This document shows, piece by piece, positions 35,249 through 43,566 of a DNA stretch of 64,000 nucleotides. This DNA is from FEN-299 sp963727765 (lineage in GTDB: Bacteria; Acidobacteriota; Vicinamibacteria; Vicinamibacterales; Fen-181). Every line of letters starts with the position of its first letter. Within the stretch, counting starts at the first letter, position 1. Position numbers and translations under genes: made by a program. The notes beneath the pieces are model-generated. The model searched no databases. It saw only the letters and a program-made list of their open reading frames with translations, and had not been told where the DNA came from. Location: contig CAVSGZ010000008.1 of NCBI GenBank assembly GCA_963727765.1, positions 744,001 to 808,000 of the forward strand. The letters are read 5' to 3'.

Positions 35249-36474
35249 TGGCGCAGATCCACGCCGACGCGCGTCGGAGAGGAGAGCGAGATCAGCACGG
35301 TTCGCCGCTGCTCCGGGTAGAGCGGGTTCCTGAACACCAGCTGGTGCTGGCCTGGCGCCACCGCGAGGTTGGCGATCGGTGTCTCGCCGATGACCGTGCC
35401 GTCGAGCAGCACTTCAGCCCACGGCTCGGCATTGACCGAGAGGGACCCGTTCGGCACCTGGACGGAGACCGTCCCGACCTCGCCCGGCTTCACTGTCACC
35501 GCGGACGTCGTCTCGAATCCGAGCGTGGTGTTCACCAGCCTGAGGGTATGCGAACCGGGCGTCAGTGTGATCCGCTGATTGCGGCTGCTGCCGACGAGCG
35601 AGTTCCCCTCGTAGACCTGCAACTCGATTCCGGCGGAGACCGTCACCCAGCCGACGGCGGGCGCCGGGGCTGGCGGTGCCGCAGCCGCGGCTGGCGGCGC
35701 TGCGGCCGGCGGGGGCGAAGCCTGGCCGAGCGCGATCAGCAGCGTCGCCGTCTCGCCCGCCGCGACCGTCACGCGCTGGCTGACGGTGCGGTAAGCGTTG
35801 GCGACAACGACGGTATGGTCCCCGGGGGCGAGGTGGGTGAGCAGGAGAGGTGCCGCGCCTCGCAGCGTGCCGTCGAGCGCCACCGCCGCGCCCGCGGGGA
35901 CGCTCGTCACCTGCAGCCCACCCTGTGTGGGTGCCGCCGGCGTCTCGACCATGTCGAGGTGATGGACCACCTGCGCGCCGCGCGGCAGCGTCACCTCGAG
36001 CGGCCGTGTCGTCGTGCCGCGGCGCAGGAGCAGCGCGTGGGTGCCGGGGGGCAGCGCGATGGTCAGCGGCGTCGTGCCCAGGACGCGGCTCCCCTCGACG
36101 ACCTCCCACCCGGCCGGTGTCGTTTCCACCAGGAGCGTCGACGGCGGGTCCGACACGGCGCGGAGCACGCGGGCGCCGACTTCGTCGGCGAGGCCCGGAT
36201 AGGTCCACCAGGCGGCGACGCAGACCGCGGCGCCGGCCAGCACGGCGACGAGCACGACGAACCACCCCCGGACCCGTCGTCTGGGTCGAGGCGAATCGGC
36301 CTCTGGCGCCGCTTGTGCGAGATCCCCCTCGCGCTTCGCCGGCGCCTGCGCCCTCCGCGCAGCCTCCACCTCGGTCTCGGTTGGAAACAGGGTCAGCGGA
36401 TCCCGATCGTCGGTTCCACGAGGGCCCTGGATCGAACCTGGTTCTGAGATCGAGGTCGGCGTGTCGTCGGTCAT
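35245..36474 (-). CDS. PEGA-domain membrane protein
   Basis: 409 residues: charged cytoplasmic N-terminus (1-70), single TM helix (RGWFVVLVAVLAGAAVCVAA), then four PEGA-like modules (LLVETTPAGWEVVEGSRVLG, LQVTSVPAGAAVALDGTLRG, a diverged one, and LSVNAEPWAEVLLDGTVIGE) broken by a Pro/Ala linker at about 255-275. PEGA modules occur on bacterial envelope proteins and kinases. ATG 36474 is preferred to 36519, which touches a CATACT box. Confidence 0.82.
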   Translation of the reverse strand: MTDDTPTSISEPGSIQGPRGTDDRDPLTLFPTETEVEAARRAQAPAKREGDLAQAAPEADSPRPRRRVRGWFVVLVAVLAGAAVCVAAWWTYPGLADEVGARVLRAVSDPPSTLLVETTPAGWEVVEGSRVLGTTPLTIALPPGTHALLLRRGTTTRPLEVTLPRGAQVVHHLDMVETPAAPTQGGLQVTSVPAGAAVALDGTLRGAAPLLLTHLAPGDHTVVVANAYRTVSQRVTVAAGETATLLIALGQASPPPAAAPPAAAAAPPAPAPAVGWVTVSAGIELQVYEGNSLVGSSRNQRITLTPGSHTLRLVNTTLGFETTSAVTVKPGEVGTVSVQVPNGSLSVNAEPWAEVLLDGTVIGETPIANLAVAPGQHQLVFRNPLYPEQRRTVLISLSSPTRVGVDLRQ

Positions 36475-36573
36475 GTGGAGATGTCGCAGAGGCAGGCCCC
36501 CGCTCGGGCCGCTGATCATCAGTATGATTGCGGCCCGGGGGTTGTCAAGGAGAGTGCGTCGCGCTGGCCCCGG

Positions 36574-37116
36574 TCAGCGCATCCCGATCGTCGCCAGCAG
36601 TCTGCCGGCGAGACGATTCAGGGGGTGCCCACGACGCAATGCCGGAAACGGCGCACGCTTGCGGATGCCCAGCCGCCGCAGTTCGTTGAGGATGAGCGCG
36701 TGCTCTCTGGCATGGTTCTGGTCGGGCGCTTCGACGGCCACGCCCTGCTCGGCGCCGGGAGCTCGCGAAATGCCCTTCCAGAGGGTCGCAATGGCCTTGG
36801 CCTTGTCGCCGGCGTGCAGCAGCACGCGCCCCAGGTTCAGGTAGTGCACGGGATTGTGCGGCTCGGCGTCGAGTGCGGCCTGGCAGAGCCGCACGGCCTC
36901 GCGAACCTGGCCCCGCTCCTTCGCGATGCAGTAGGCTCTGTACGAGTTGACGGCGGGGATCGCGCAGAGCTGGGGTGAACTTTCGAGCACGACGAGGCCC
37001 TGCAGCGTTCTGCCGTGGTCGATGGCGAGGAACGCCTGTTGCGCGGCATCGATCTGGATGCTGTCGGCCCGGCATCCGCCGATCGGCTCGGGTGCGAGCG
37101 ATTCGTTGTACGACAT
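36574..37116 (-). CDS. TPR-containing hypothetical protein, 180 residues
   Basis: Soluble helical protein with at least two TPR-like units (VNSYRAYCIAKERGQVREAV, NPVHYLNLGRVLLHAGDKAK) and a basic C-terminus (RLGIRKRAPFPALRRGHP). No signal peptide. Stands alone between the PEGA operon and the kinase pair; function unknown. Confidence 0.72.
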   Translation of the reverse strand: MSYNESLAPEPIGGCRADSIQIDAAQQAFLAIDHGRTLQGLVVLESSPQLCAIPAVNSYRAYCIAKERGQVREAVRLCQAALDAEPHNPVHYLNLGRVLLHAGDKAKAIATLWKGISRAPGAEQGVAVEAPDQNHAREHALILNELRRLGIRKRAPFPALRRGHPLNRLAGRLLATIGMR

Positions 37117-37319
37117 GGGACTCGTCTCCCGCTGCTCGACCCGGGCGGTGCTGCGGATCGGTCAGCGGCGTTTCAGTTTGGTGATCGGCCGCCCGCGCCG
37201 GATCGGTGGCGACGACAAGTCCGGCGGCCTCAGTCGGTGCGGAAACGCTGAGGCGGGCGTGCCATCACGTCTCTGTACGCTCGGGTCTGCAGGATGTGTG
37301 CCAGATCCGATCGGCGGCG

Positions 37320-38060
37320 TCAGGCTGCAGCCAGCGGGAGCAGCACGGTGACCGTTGTGCCCCGGCCTTCCGCGCTGTCGATGTCGATCGCAAAGCCGCA
37401 GCGATCGGCGATGGTCTTGACGACGGCGAGCCCCAGGCCGGTGCCCTGCGGGTCGAGCGCCTTCGCGTTGGGCGCGCGGAAGAACGCCTCGAAGATGTGC
37501 GGACGGGCCTCGTCCGGGATGCCGATGCCCGTGTCGGCCACCATGACCCGGGCGCCGTCGCCAGCCTTGTCCGCCGTGACGCGCACGCGGCCGCCAGGGG
37601 CGTATTTCACGGCGTTGGCCAGCAGGCTGTCCAGCGTGAGTGCCAGGTCCGCCGGCGCGGCCTCGACCGCCAGCGAGTCCTCAATCCCGTCGCTCTCGAG
37701 AATGACCCCCGCCGCCCGCGCCGCCGATTCGGCCCGGCGGCAGGCCTCCCGGATCTCGTCTCCCAGTGACGCATGGGCATGCGCGGGGTCGGCCCCGAGG
37801 CCGAGCGTCGCCATCGACAGATCGATGAGATCGTCCACCAGCGCCTGCATGAACTCGAGGCGCCGCCCCAGCCGGCCGACCAGCTCGGCCTGCGCGGGGA
37901 GCAGCGGACCGGCGTGGCCGTCGGCGAGCACCGAGACAATCGTCCGCGTGGCCGCGATCGGCTGACGCAGGTCGTGCGTGACGAGGCGCAGGAAGCGGGC
38001 GACGTCGGCGCGCGCGACGTCGGCGTCCGTCTCCCGATTGGTCGGCCTCGAGCTGGCCAT
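37320..38060 (-). CDS. Soluble sensor histidine kinase
   Basis: 246 residues with no input domain: HisKA with THDLRQP (H29), N-box LLANAVKYAP, G1 DTGIGIP, G2 GTGLGLAVVK. Without a TM or PAS region it must be activated by partners. It follows the receiver gene by 10 nt in the same direction; the two form a minimal pair. 203 nt upstream of nothing recognisable lies between its stop and the TPR gene start. Confidence 0.88.
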   Translation of the reverse strand: MASSRPTNRETDADVARADVARFLRLVTHDLRQPIAATRTIVSVLADGHAGPLLPAQAELVGRLGRRLEFMQALVDDLIDLSMATLGLGADPAHAHASLGDEIREACRRAESAARAAGVILESDGIEDSLAVEAAPADLALTLDSLLANAVKYAPGGRVRVTADKAGDGARVMVADTGIGIPDEARPHIFEAFFRAPNAKALDPQGTGLGLAVVKTIADRCGFAIDIDSAEGRGTTVTVLLPLAAA

Positions 38061-38070
38061 GCGCGAGTGC

Positions 38071-38487
38071 TCAGCGCGGCTGGCGCGCCGGCATCCTGCT
38101 CAACAGCTGCTCCACGGTGGCCATCAGCTGGTGGGCGCTCACCGGCTTCTCGAGGAACGCGTCGACCGGCAGCGAATCCTCGTTGGGACCGAAGCGGAAC
38201 GAGGTCGTGCGGTGAACGGCGGTCATCACAAGGATGGGCACGCCACGGTAGGCGGCGTACTCAGAGTCGTGCGAGATGTCGCGAAGCCGCTGCGCGACGC
38301 GGAAGCCCTCGGTGTAACGGTCCATCATCACGTCGAGGATGATGAGGTCCGGGTCGGTCTCCTTCACGCGGCGCAGCCCGATCTCACCGCTCGCCGCCGT
38401 GTGGAACCGATGCCCCTTGCCCTCGAGCAGGACCTTCAGCGCCGCGGCCAGATCGGCATCGTCATCGATCATCAGGATCGTGGCCAT
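38071..38487 (-). CDS. Stand-alone response regulator receiver
   Basis: 138 residues, a single receiver domain: D8-D10 acidic cluster, phosphoacceptor D52 (IILDVMMD), conserved Thr in VMTA and K114 (FLEKPVS). A roughly 15-residue insertion sits between the Thr and Lys motifs. No DNA-binding output, so it acts through protein contacts, probably with the kinase encoded 10 nt downstream. Confidence 0.88.
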   Translation of the reverse strand: MATILMIDDDADLAAALKVLLEGKGHRFHTAASGEIGLRRVKETDPDLIILDVMMDRYTEGFRVAQRLRDISHDSEYAAYRGVPILVMTAVHRTTSFRFGPNEDSLPVDAFLEKPVSAHQLMATVEQLLSRMPARQPR

Positions 38488-38593
38488 GTTCGCTGCCCTC
38501 CAAGGCGCTCATCATCGCACTTCATTGGGGCCGAGACAAGCGGCGCCCGGAGGGGCGCCCGGAGGGGGCGCCCGCCGGGAACCAGGAATGGGT

Positions 38594-38621
38594 TTGACAG
38601 CTGGCAACCGGTGAAAATACT
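38594..38621 (+). promoter_or_regulatory. Sigma-70 promoter for the Skp-like gene
   Basis: TTGACA (38594-38599), 16 nt, AATACT (38616-38621). This places the start near 38628 and gives a leader of about 77 nt before the ATG at 38705. Confidence 0.6.
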
Positions 38622-38704
38622 GTGTGTGTGCCCCGTGTTCGTGCCCGTCGGCACGGCGTGGCGTGTCCCGTCGTGAACCGTGTGAAGGAAAGAAGGAGCT
38701 CCCG

Positions 38705-39301
38705 ATGTCGTTGAGATGTGCTGCCTCGGTGCTGATCCCGGCCCTGTTCTGCTCCCTGGCCCTGCCGGCCCGTGCGATGGCCCAAGCGCCGGCCGCGGCC
38801 GCCGCCAGAAGCACCGAGCGGGTGGTGGTCATCGACATGCAGGGGATGATCACCAACTGCAACGAAGGGCAGCGCGACCTCGGGGCGCTGGCGAAGAAGT
38901 TCGAGCCGCGCCGGATGGAACTGCAGAAGTTGAGCGCCGAACTCGACGGGCTGAAGAAGCAGCTCAGCGAACAGGGCGCGACGATGCAGCCCGGGGCGCG
39001 GGATGCGCTGTCCAGGTCGATCGACGCCAAGACCAAGACGCTGCAGCGTTCGGTCGAGGACTTCCAGAACGAGTCCCAGCAGCAGCAGAACGAGATCGCC
39101 CAGCGGATCCTCCAGAAGCTGGCGCCGGTCCTCAAGAAGTACGTGGACGACCACGGCTACGCGCTCGTGCTCGACGGCTCCGTGGCATGGCCGCAGGGCC
39201 CGGTGGTCATGGTGTCGCCGACAATCGACATCACGAAGGCCGTCATCGAGGCCTACAACGCCCAGTCGGGCGTTCCCGCGCCGGCCAAGAACCCGAACTG
39301 A
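38705..39301 (+). CDS. OmpH/Skp-like periplasmic chaperone
   Basis: 198 residues: signal peptide ending near ARAMAQ, then a long charged coiled coil (about 60-140, e.g. KKFEPRRMELQKLSAELDGL) and a short beta segment (YALVLDGSVAWPQGPVVMVS), the Skp/OmpH layout. AAGGAG precedes the ATG. Skp binds unfolded outer-membrane proteins; bamA and lpxD, the usual neighbours, are absent here, so this may be an extra copy. Confidence 0.8.
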   Translation: MSLRCAASVLIPALFCSLALPARAMAQAPAAAAARSTERVVVIDMQGMITNCNEGQRDLGALAKKFEPRRMELQKLSAELDGLKKQLSEQGATMQPGARDALSRSIDAKTKTLQRSVEDFQNESQQQQNEIAQRILQKLAPVLKKYVDDHGYALVLDGSVAWPQGPVVMVSPTIDITKAVIEAYNAQSGVPAPAKNPN

Positions 39302-39351
39302 GGCCGCGGCCGCCGCACCGGCGGGTCATCGACTTCGGGGTCGGCCTCGGA

Positions 39352-39357
39352 TACGAT
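39352..39357 (+). promoter_or_regulatory. TACGAT -10 box, leaderless start of second DPP-IV gene
   Basis: TACGAT ends 8 nt before the ATG at 39366, with no Shine-Dalgarno between them. Confidence 0.45.
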
Positions 39358-39365
39358 CCGGCGCC

Positions 39366-41624
39366 ATGAGCACATGGCGCCGCCTTCTCATCCTCAGCAT
39401 CGTCGGCTTCCTCGCAGCCGGCACGGCCCTCGCGCAGGGGCAGTCCTCCGCCGCCGTCCTCACCCTCGTTCGCCTGTTCGCCTCGCGCGAGTTCGCCAGC
39501 GAACGCTTCGGGCCCGCCCGCTGGATGAAGGACGGCGAGACGTTCACGACGCTCGAGCCGAGCGCCGAGGTCAAGGACGCGCGCGACCTCGTGCTCTACA
39601 CGGCCGCGAGCGGCGCTCGGCGCGTGCTCGTGTCGGCCGCGCGGCTCATCCCGAAAGGGGCGCCCGCGCCCTTGTCGATCGAGGACTACGCCTGGTCGCC
39701 CGACGGCAACGTCCTCATCGTCTTCACCAACTCGAAGCGGGTCTGGCGGCAGAACACGCGCGGCGACTACTGGACGTACGATCTTCGGTCCGGCGGCCTC
39801 CACAAGCTCGGCGCCGCGTTCGAGCCGTCCACGCTCATGTTCGCGAAGCTCTCGCCCGACGGCCGCCTGGCTGCCTACGTGATGAAGCACAACATCTACG
39901 TGGAGGAACTGCGCACGGGCGCCGTCCGTCAGCTGACGCGCGACGGCAACGAGGACATCGTCAACGGCACGTCCGACTGGGTCTACGAGGAGGAATTCGA
40001 CCTGCGGGACGGCTTCCGCTGGAGCCCGGACAGCCGTTCAATTGCGTTCTGGCGTTTCGACACCCGCGGCGTGCCCGTGTTCTCCATGATCAACAACACG
40101 GACTCGCTGTATCCGACGGTGACACGGTTCAAGTATCCGAAGGCCGGCGAGACCAATTCCGGCGTGCAGGTGGGTGTGGTCAGCGTGTCGGGCGGCAGGA
40201 CGGTCTGGATGAAGGCAGTCGGGGATCCCCGCCAGATCTATATCCCCCGGCTCGAGTGGGCCGGCAACTCGACAGAGGTGATCTTCCAGCAGCTCAACCG
40301 CCTCCAGAACACGAACCAGGTCGTCATCGGCCACGCGGCGACCGGCGAGGTGCGGACGGTCTTCACCGACACGGACGCTGCGTGGGTGGAGGTGATGGAG
40401 TTCACCTGGCTCCACGGTGGGAGGGAGCTGCTCTGGATCAGCGAGCGCGACGGGTGGAAGCACGCCTACGCCGTGCCGCTCGACGGGCGCGACGTGCGGC
40501 TGCTGACGCCCGGCGCCTACGACGTGATGGGCATCGACGGCATCGACGAGAAGGGCGGATGGCTGTACGTGACCGCCTCACCGGAAGCGCCGACAGAGCG
40601 CTTCATCTACCGGGTGCCGCTCGACGGCCAGGGACAGGCGGTGCGGGTCGGCCCCGCGAACCAGACCGGCGTCCACCGCTACGACGTGTCACCCTCGGCG
40701 CAGTTCGCCTTTCACACCTATTCGTTGCTCGACACGCCGCCGGTGACCGAGCTCGTGCGCCTCCCGTCGGGAGACACGGTGCGCGTGCTGGCCACGAACG
40801 CGGGGCTCGCGGCGAAGGTCGGAGCGCTCGCACGCAGGCGCGTGGAGTTCTTCCGGCTGCCGATCGGCGGCGGCACCGAGGTGGATGGCTGGCGGATCCT
40901 CCCGCCCGACTTCGACCCGTCGAAGAAGTACCCGCTCCTCGTCTACGTCTACGGCGAACCCGCGGGTCAGACGGTGCAGGATAGCTGGGGCGGCAACACC
41001 TACTTGTGGCATCTCATGCTCGCGCAGCAGGGCTACATCGTCGCGAGCTTCGACAACCACGGCACGCCGGCGCCGCGCGGCCGGGAGTGGCGCAAGAGCA
41101 TCTACCGCCAGGTCGGAATTCTCGCATCGGCGGACCAGGCGGCGGCGACGCGGGCCGCGCTGGCGGCCTGGCCGTTCGTCGATCCGGAACGCGTCGGCGT
41201 CTGGGGCTGGAGCGGCGGCGGGTCGATGACGCTGAACGCGATGTTCCGGTACCCCGATCTCTACAAGACGGGGATCTCGGTGGCCTCGGTGCCCGTGCAG
41301 CGGCTCTACGACTCGATCTACCAGGAGCGCTACATGGGGCTGCCGAAGGACAACGAGGCGGGGTTCACAAGCGGCTCACCGATCACGTTCGCGAAGAACC
41401 TGAAGGGCAACCTGCTCATCGTCCACGGGACGGGCGACGACAACGTGCACTACCAGGGGTTCGAGATGCTGGTCAACGAGCTGGTGGCGCGAGGACGGGT
41501 GTTCACGATGATGTCGTATCCCAATAGGTCGCACGGGATCTTCGAAGGCGAGGGGACGACGCTGCACCTGTATTCGCTGCTCACCCGGTACCTGAACGAG
41601 CACCTGCCGGCGCGCGTGAAGTGA
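39366..41624 (+). CDS. Secreted dipeptidyl-peptidase IV family serine peptidase (S9B)
   Basis: 752 residues: signal peptide (LLILSIVGFLAAGTALAQ), DPPIV propeller, hydrolase domain. It has the Glu motif DWVYEEEF that anchors the substrate amino terminus, catalytic Ser616 in GVWGWSGGGSM, Asp in GTGDDNVHY and His in NRSHGIFEG. It is a more canonical DPP-IV than the gene at 27560, which lacks the same Glu motif. Starts 64 nt after the Skp-like gene but appears to have its own leaderless promoter. Confidence 0.93.
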   Translation: MSTWRRLLILSIVGFLAAGTALAQGQSSAAVLTLVRLFASREFASERFGPARWMKDGETFTTLEPSAEVKDARDLVLYTAASGARRVLVSAARLIPKGAPAPLSIEDYAWSPDGNVLIVFTNSKRVWRQNTRGDYWTYDLRSGGLHKLGAAFEPSTLMFAKLSPDGRLAAYVMKHNIYVEELRTGAVRQLTRDGNEDIVNGTSDWVYEEEFDLRDGFRWSPDSRSIAFWRFDTRGVPVFSMINNTDSLYPTVTRFKYPKAGETNSGVQVGVVSVSGGRTVWMKAVGDPRQIYIPRLEWAGNSTEVIFQQLNRLQNTNQVVIGHAATGEVRTVFTDTDAAWVEVMEFTWLHGGRELLWISERDGWKHAYAVPLDGRDVRLLTPGAYDVMGIDGIDEKGGWLYVTASPEAPTERFIYRVPLDGQGQAVRVGPANQTGVHRYDVSPSAQFAFHTYSLLDTPPVTELVRLPSGDTVRVLATNAGLAAKVGALARRRVEFFRLPIGGGTEVDGWRILPPDFDPSKKYPLLVYVYGEPAGQTVQDSWGGNTYLWHLMLAQQGYIVASFDNHGTPAPRGREWRKSIYRQVGILASADQAAATRAALAAWPFVDPERVGVWGWSGGGSMTLNAMFRYPDLYKTGISVASVPVQRLYDSIYQERYMGLPKDNEAGFTSGSPITFAKNLKGNLLIVHGTGDDNVHYQGFEMLVNELVARGRVFTMMSYPNRSHGIFEGEGTTLHLYSLLTRYLNEHLPARVK

Positions 41625-41680
41625 CGCGCGGCGCCACCGCCCCGGCGGACGATGGCGCCGATGATCCTGCCACCTGTCGC

Positions 41681-42076
41681 TTATTCGCGCGGGGCGAGGA
41701 AGAACGAGTAGGAGAGCAGGGCCACGCCGAGGAGCAGGGGAATCACCCCCAGCAGGTAGGCCCGTTCGTCGCGAACCAGGCCGGCCAGGAAAATCATGAA
41801 GCCGATGCCCAGGGCGATGTTGATCAGGCCGCCCAGTCTCAGCCCTTCCCGCCTCTTGGTCACCGCCTGCTTCTGCTCCTCGCGGAGCAGGTCGAGCACG
41901 GCGGCCGCGCCCTGCGACTCGGCGAGTTTCTTCAGCGTCTCGCTCTTGTAGTAGGCTTCTCGTTCCTTGCGTCGGGCGTCTGACCATGAGGCCACGGCGA
42001 TGAAGGAGAAGAGCGCGACGGCGCCGACGCTGAGGAACATGAACACCGCGGTGCTGGCTCCGACGGACCCAAACAT
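41681..42076 (-). CDS. Membrane protein divergent from the ECF sigma gene
   Basis: 131 residues: N-terminal TM helix (about 8-28), a charged helical stretch (SDARRKEREAYYKSETLKKL) and two C-terminal helices. The layout resembles DUF6249-type proteins, but I am not certain. ATG 42076 has AGGAGG. Its promoter carries the same ECF-type boxes as the divergent sigma gene, so it is a likely regulon member. Confidence 0.7.
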   Translation of the reverse strand: MFGSVGASTAVFMFLSVGAVALFSFIAVASWSDARRKEREAYYKSETLKKLAESQGAAAVLDLLREEQKQAVTKRREGLRLGGLINIALGIGFMIFLAGLVRDERAYLLGVIPLLLGVALLSYSFFLAPRE

Positions 42077-42115
42077 CAGTGCCTCCTTGGCGGCCCTTCT
42101 GACCGCCACGTCCGG

Positions 42116-42144
42116 TCAGACGGAGCCTCCGCGGGATCGGTTTC
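42116..42144 (-). promoter_or_regulatory. ECF-type promoter reading to the membrane-protein gene
   Basis: On the minus strand GAAACC (42144-42139), 16 nt, CGTCTGA (42122-42116). It matches the ECF pattern of a GGAAC/GAAAC -35 and a CGTC -10. Confidence 0.65.
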
Positions 42145-42178
42145 ATTTTCTTGGGCGGCGACCGGGACGGCAGAAAAC

Positions 42179-42207
42179 GAAACCGGACGCGGTTCCCGGA
42201 GCGTCTA
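42179..42207 (+). promoter_or_regulatory. ECF-type promoter reading to the sigma gene
   Basis: GAAACC (42179-42184), 17 nt, CGTCTA (42202-42207), 10 nt before the ATG at 42218. Mirrors the minus-strand promoter 35 nt away, suggesting autoregulation. Confidence 0.65.
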
Positions 42208-42217
42208 ACCGCAGGAG

Positions 42218-42793
42218 ATGAGCGCGGTGAGCGTGACGGAGGACGACGCCGACGTCGAGCGCGTGCTGGGCGGCGACGTCTCCGCCTTCGAGGGGATCGT
42301 CCGCCGGTGGCAGTCGCCGCTCGTGAACCTCGCCTACCGGTTCTGCCGCGACCACAGCCGTGCGGAGGAGATGGCGCAGGACGCGTTTTTGCGCGCGTTC
42401 CGGGCGCTTCCTTCGTGGCGCCGCGAGGCGGCGTTCTCGACGTGGCTCTTCGCGCTGGCCACCAACGTCTACCGGGACGAACTGCGGCGGGTTCCGACCG
42501 GCATGGTGCCACTCGATGACATCCGCGAGCCGGCGGCAGCCGATCCGTCCGGCGGGACGCTCGAAGACCAGGACCGGGACCGCCTCGTCCGGCGCGCGGT
42601 GCTGGCGCTGCCGACGAAATATCGGGACGCCCTGGTGCTCTTCTACTTTCACGAGATGGATGTGTCCGCCGCGGCGCGGAGCCTCGGTCTGCCGGAGGGC
42701 ACCGTCAAGATCCGGCTGTCGCGCGGGCGGGAGATGCTGCGGAACAAACTGCCGCGTCTGTTCGGTGCGCGGGCGGTGGGGCAGGCGTCATGA
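42218..42793 (+). CDS. ECF RNA polymerase sigma factor
   Basis: 191 residues. Region 2 (about 20-90) includes YRFCRDHSRAEEMAQDAFLR and the promoter-melting WLFALATN stretch. Region 4 (about 125-180) includes LPTKYRDALVLFYFHEMDVS and the helix-turn-helix SLGLPEGTVKIRLSRGREML. GCAGGAG precedes the ATG. The next gene overlaps by four bases (ATGA) and is shaped like an anti-sigma factor. Confidence 0.93.
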   Translation: MSAVSVTEDDADVERVLGGDVSAFEGIVRRWQSPLVNLAYRFCRDHSRAEEMAQDAFLRAFRALPSWRREAAFSTWLFALATNVYRDELRRVPTGMVPLDDIREPAAADPSGGTLEDQDRDRLVRRAVLALPTKYRDALVLFYFHEMDVSAAARSLGLPEGTVKIRLSRGREMLRNKLPRLFGARAVGQAS

Positions 42794-43161
42794 AGCCAGA
42801 AGAACTCGACCGCATCCTCTCGGCCGACGACGAGATCGCGCCGGCCTCGGGATTCACGGCATCGGTCATGGATCAGGTGAGACGGAAGGCCGCCGCGCCG
42901 CCGCCGATCCCGTTCCCATGGGGGAGGCTCGCGCTGGGTCTCGTCATGACCATCGGCCTCGCGGCATGGCTGGCGTGGAGCGCCGTCACCGCACCGCTGT
43001 GGAGCCAGGTCTTGTCTCTGTCGCCGGAGGACTGGCTGGCCATCGGCGCGCGGGCGGCCGACGTGTCCAGGAGGACCGGAACGACCTGGACCATGGGCGC
43101 GTTGCTGCTGGCCCTCGTCTCATCGAGGCTGGCGGTGCGCCTCGCGACGCCGCGGACCTGA
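42790..43161 (+). CDS. Putative membrane anti-sigma factor
   Basis: 123 residues: short cytoplasmic domain (about 1-45, MKPEELDRILSADDEIAPAS), TM helix at about 48-66, periplasmic stretch, second hydrophobic helix near 100-115. No zinc-binding motif. The call rests on the ATGA overlap with the ECF sigma gene and topology, not on a recognised domain. Confidence 0.65.
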   Translation: MKPEELDRILSADDEIAPASGFTASVMDQVRRKAAAPPPIPFPWGRLALGLVMTIGLAAWLAWSAVTAPLWSQVLSLSPEDWLAIGARAADVSRRTGTTWTMGALLLALVSSRLAVRLATPRT

Positions 43162-43175
43162 CATCCGGCCGCGGG

Positions 43176-43181
43176 TATACT
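43176..43181 (+). promoter_or_regulatory. TATACT -10 box, leaderless start
   Basis: TATACT ends 7 nt before the ATG at 43189; TTGGCACC in between has no Shine-Dalgarno. It heads the three-gene radical SAM operon. Confidence 0.5.
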
Positions 43182-43188
43182 TGGCACC

Positions 43189-43566
43189 ATGATCGTCAAC
43201 CTCTACGCCGCCTGGATCGGGTTCGTGCTCGGGTGCGTGGCGGGGGCTGCTACCGGCCTGTTCTTCGACCAGGAGCAGTGGCTGGGCGGCTACCATTCGT
43301 GGCAGCGGCGACTGATCCGCCTCGGCCATATTTCGTTCTTCGGCGTCGGCCTGCTGAACCTCTCCTTTGCCCTGACCGCCCGTGCGGTCGGCTTGGAATC
43401 TGGCCTGACAGCCGCCTCGGCCCTGTTCCTGCTCGGGGCCGTCACCATGCCGCTCGTCTGCTATCTCTCGGCGTGGCGTGTCACCTTTCGTCACCTGTTC
43501 TTCATTCCTGCTCTGTCGGTCACCTGTGGCGTCGTCCTCTTTACATGGAGGCTGCTGTCGCCATGA
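43189..43566 (+). CDS. Hypothetical membrane protein, 4 TM
   Basis: 125 residues with helices at about 5-25, 45-65, 75-95 and 103-122. No family recognised. The gene ends in an ATGA overlap with the radical SAM gene, so the product probably works with that enzyme, for example in membrane placement. Confidence 0.7.
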   Translation: MIVNLYAAWIGFVLGCVAGAATGLFFDQEQWLGGYHSWQRRLIRLGHISFFGVGLLNLSFALTARAVGLESGLTAASALFLLGAVTMPLVCYLSAWRVTFRHLFFIPALSVTCGVVLFTWRLLSP

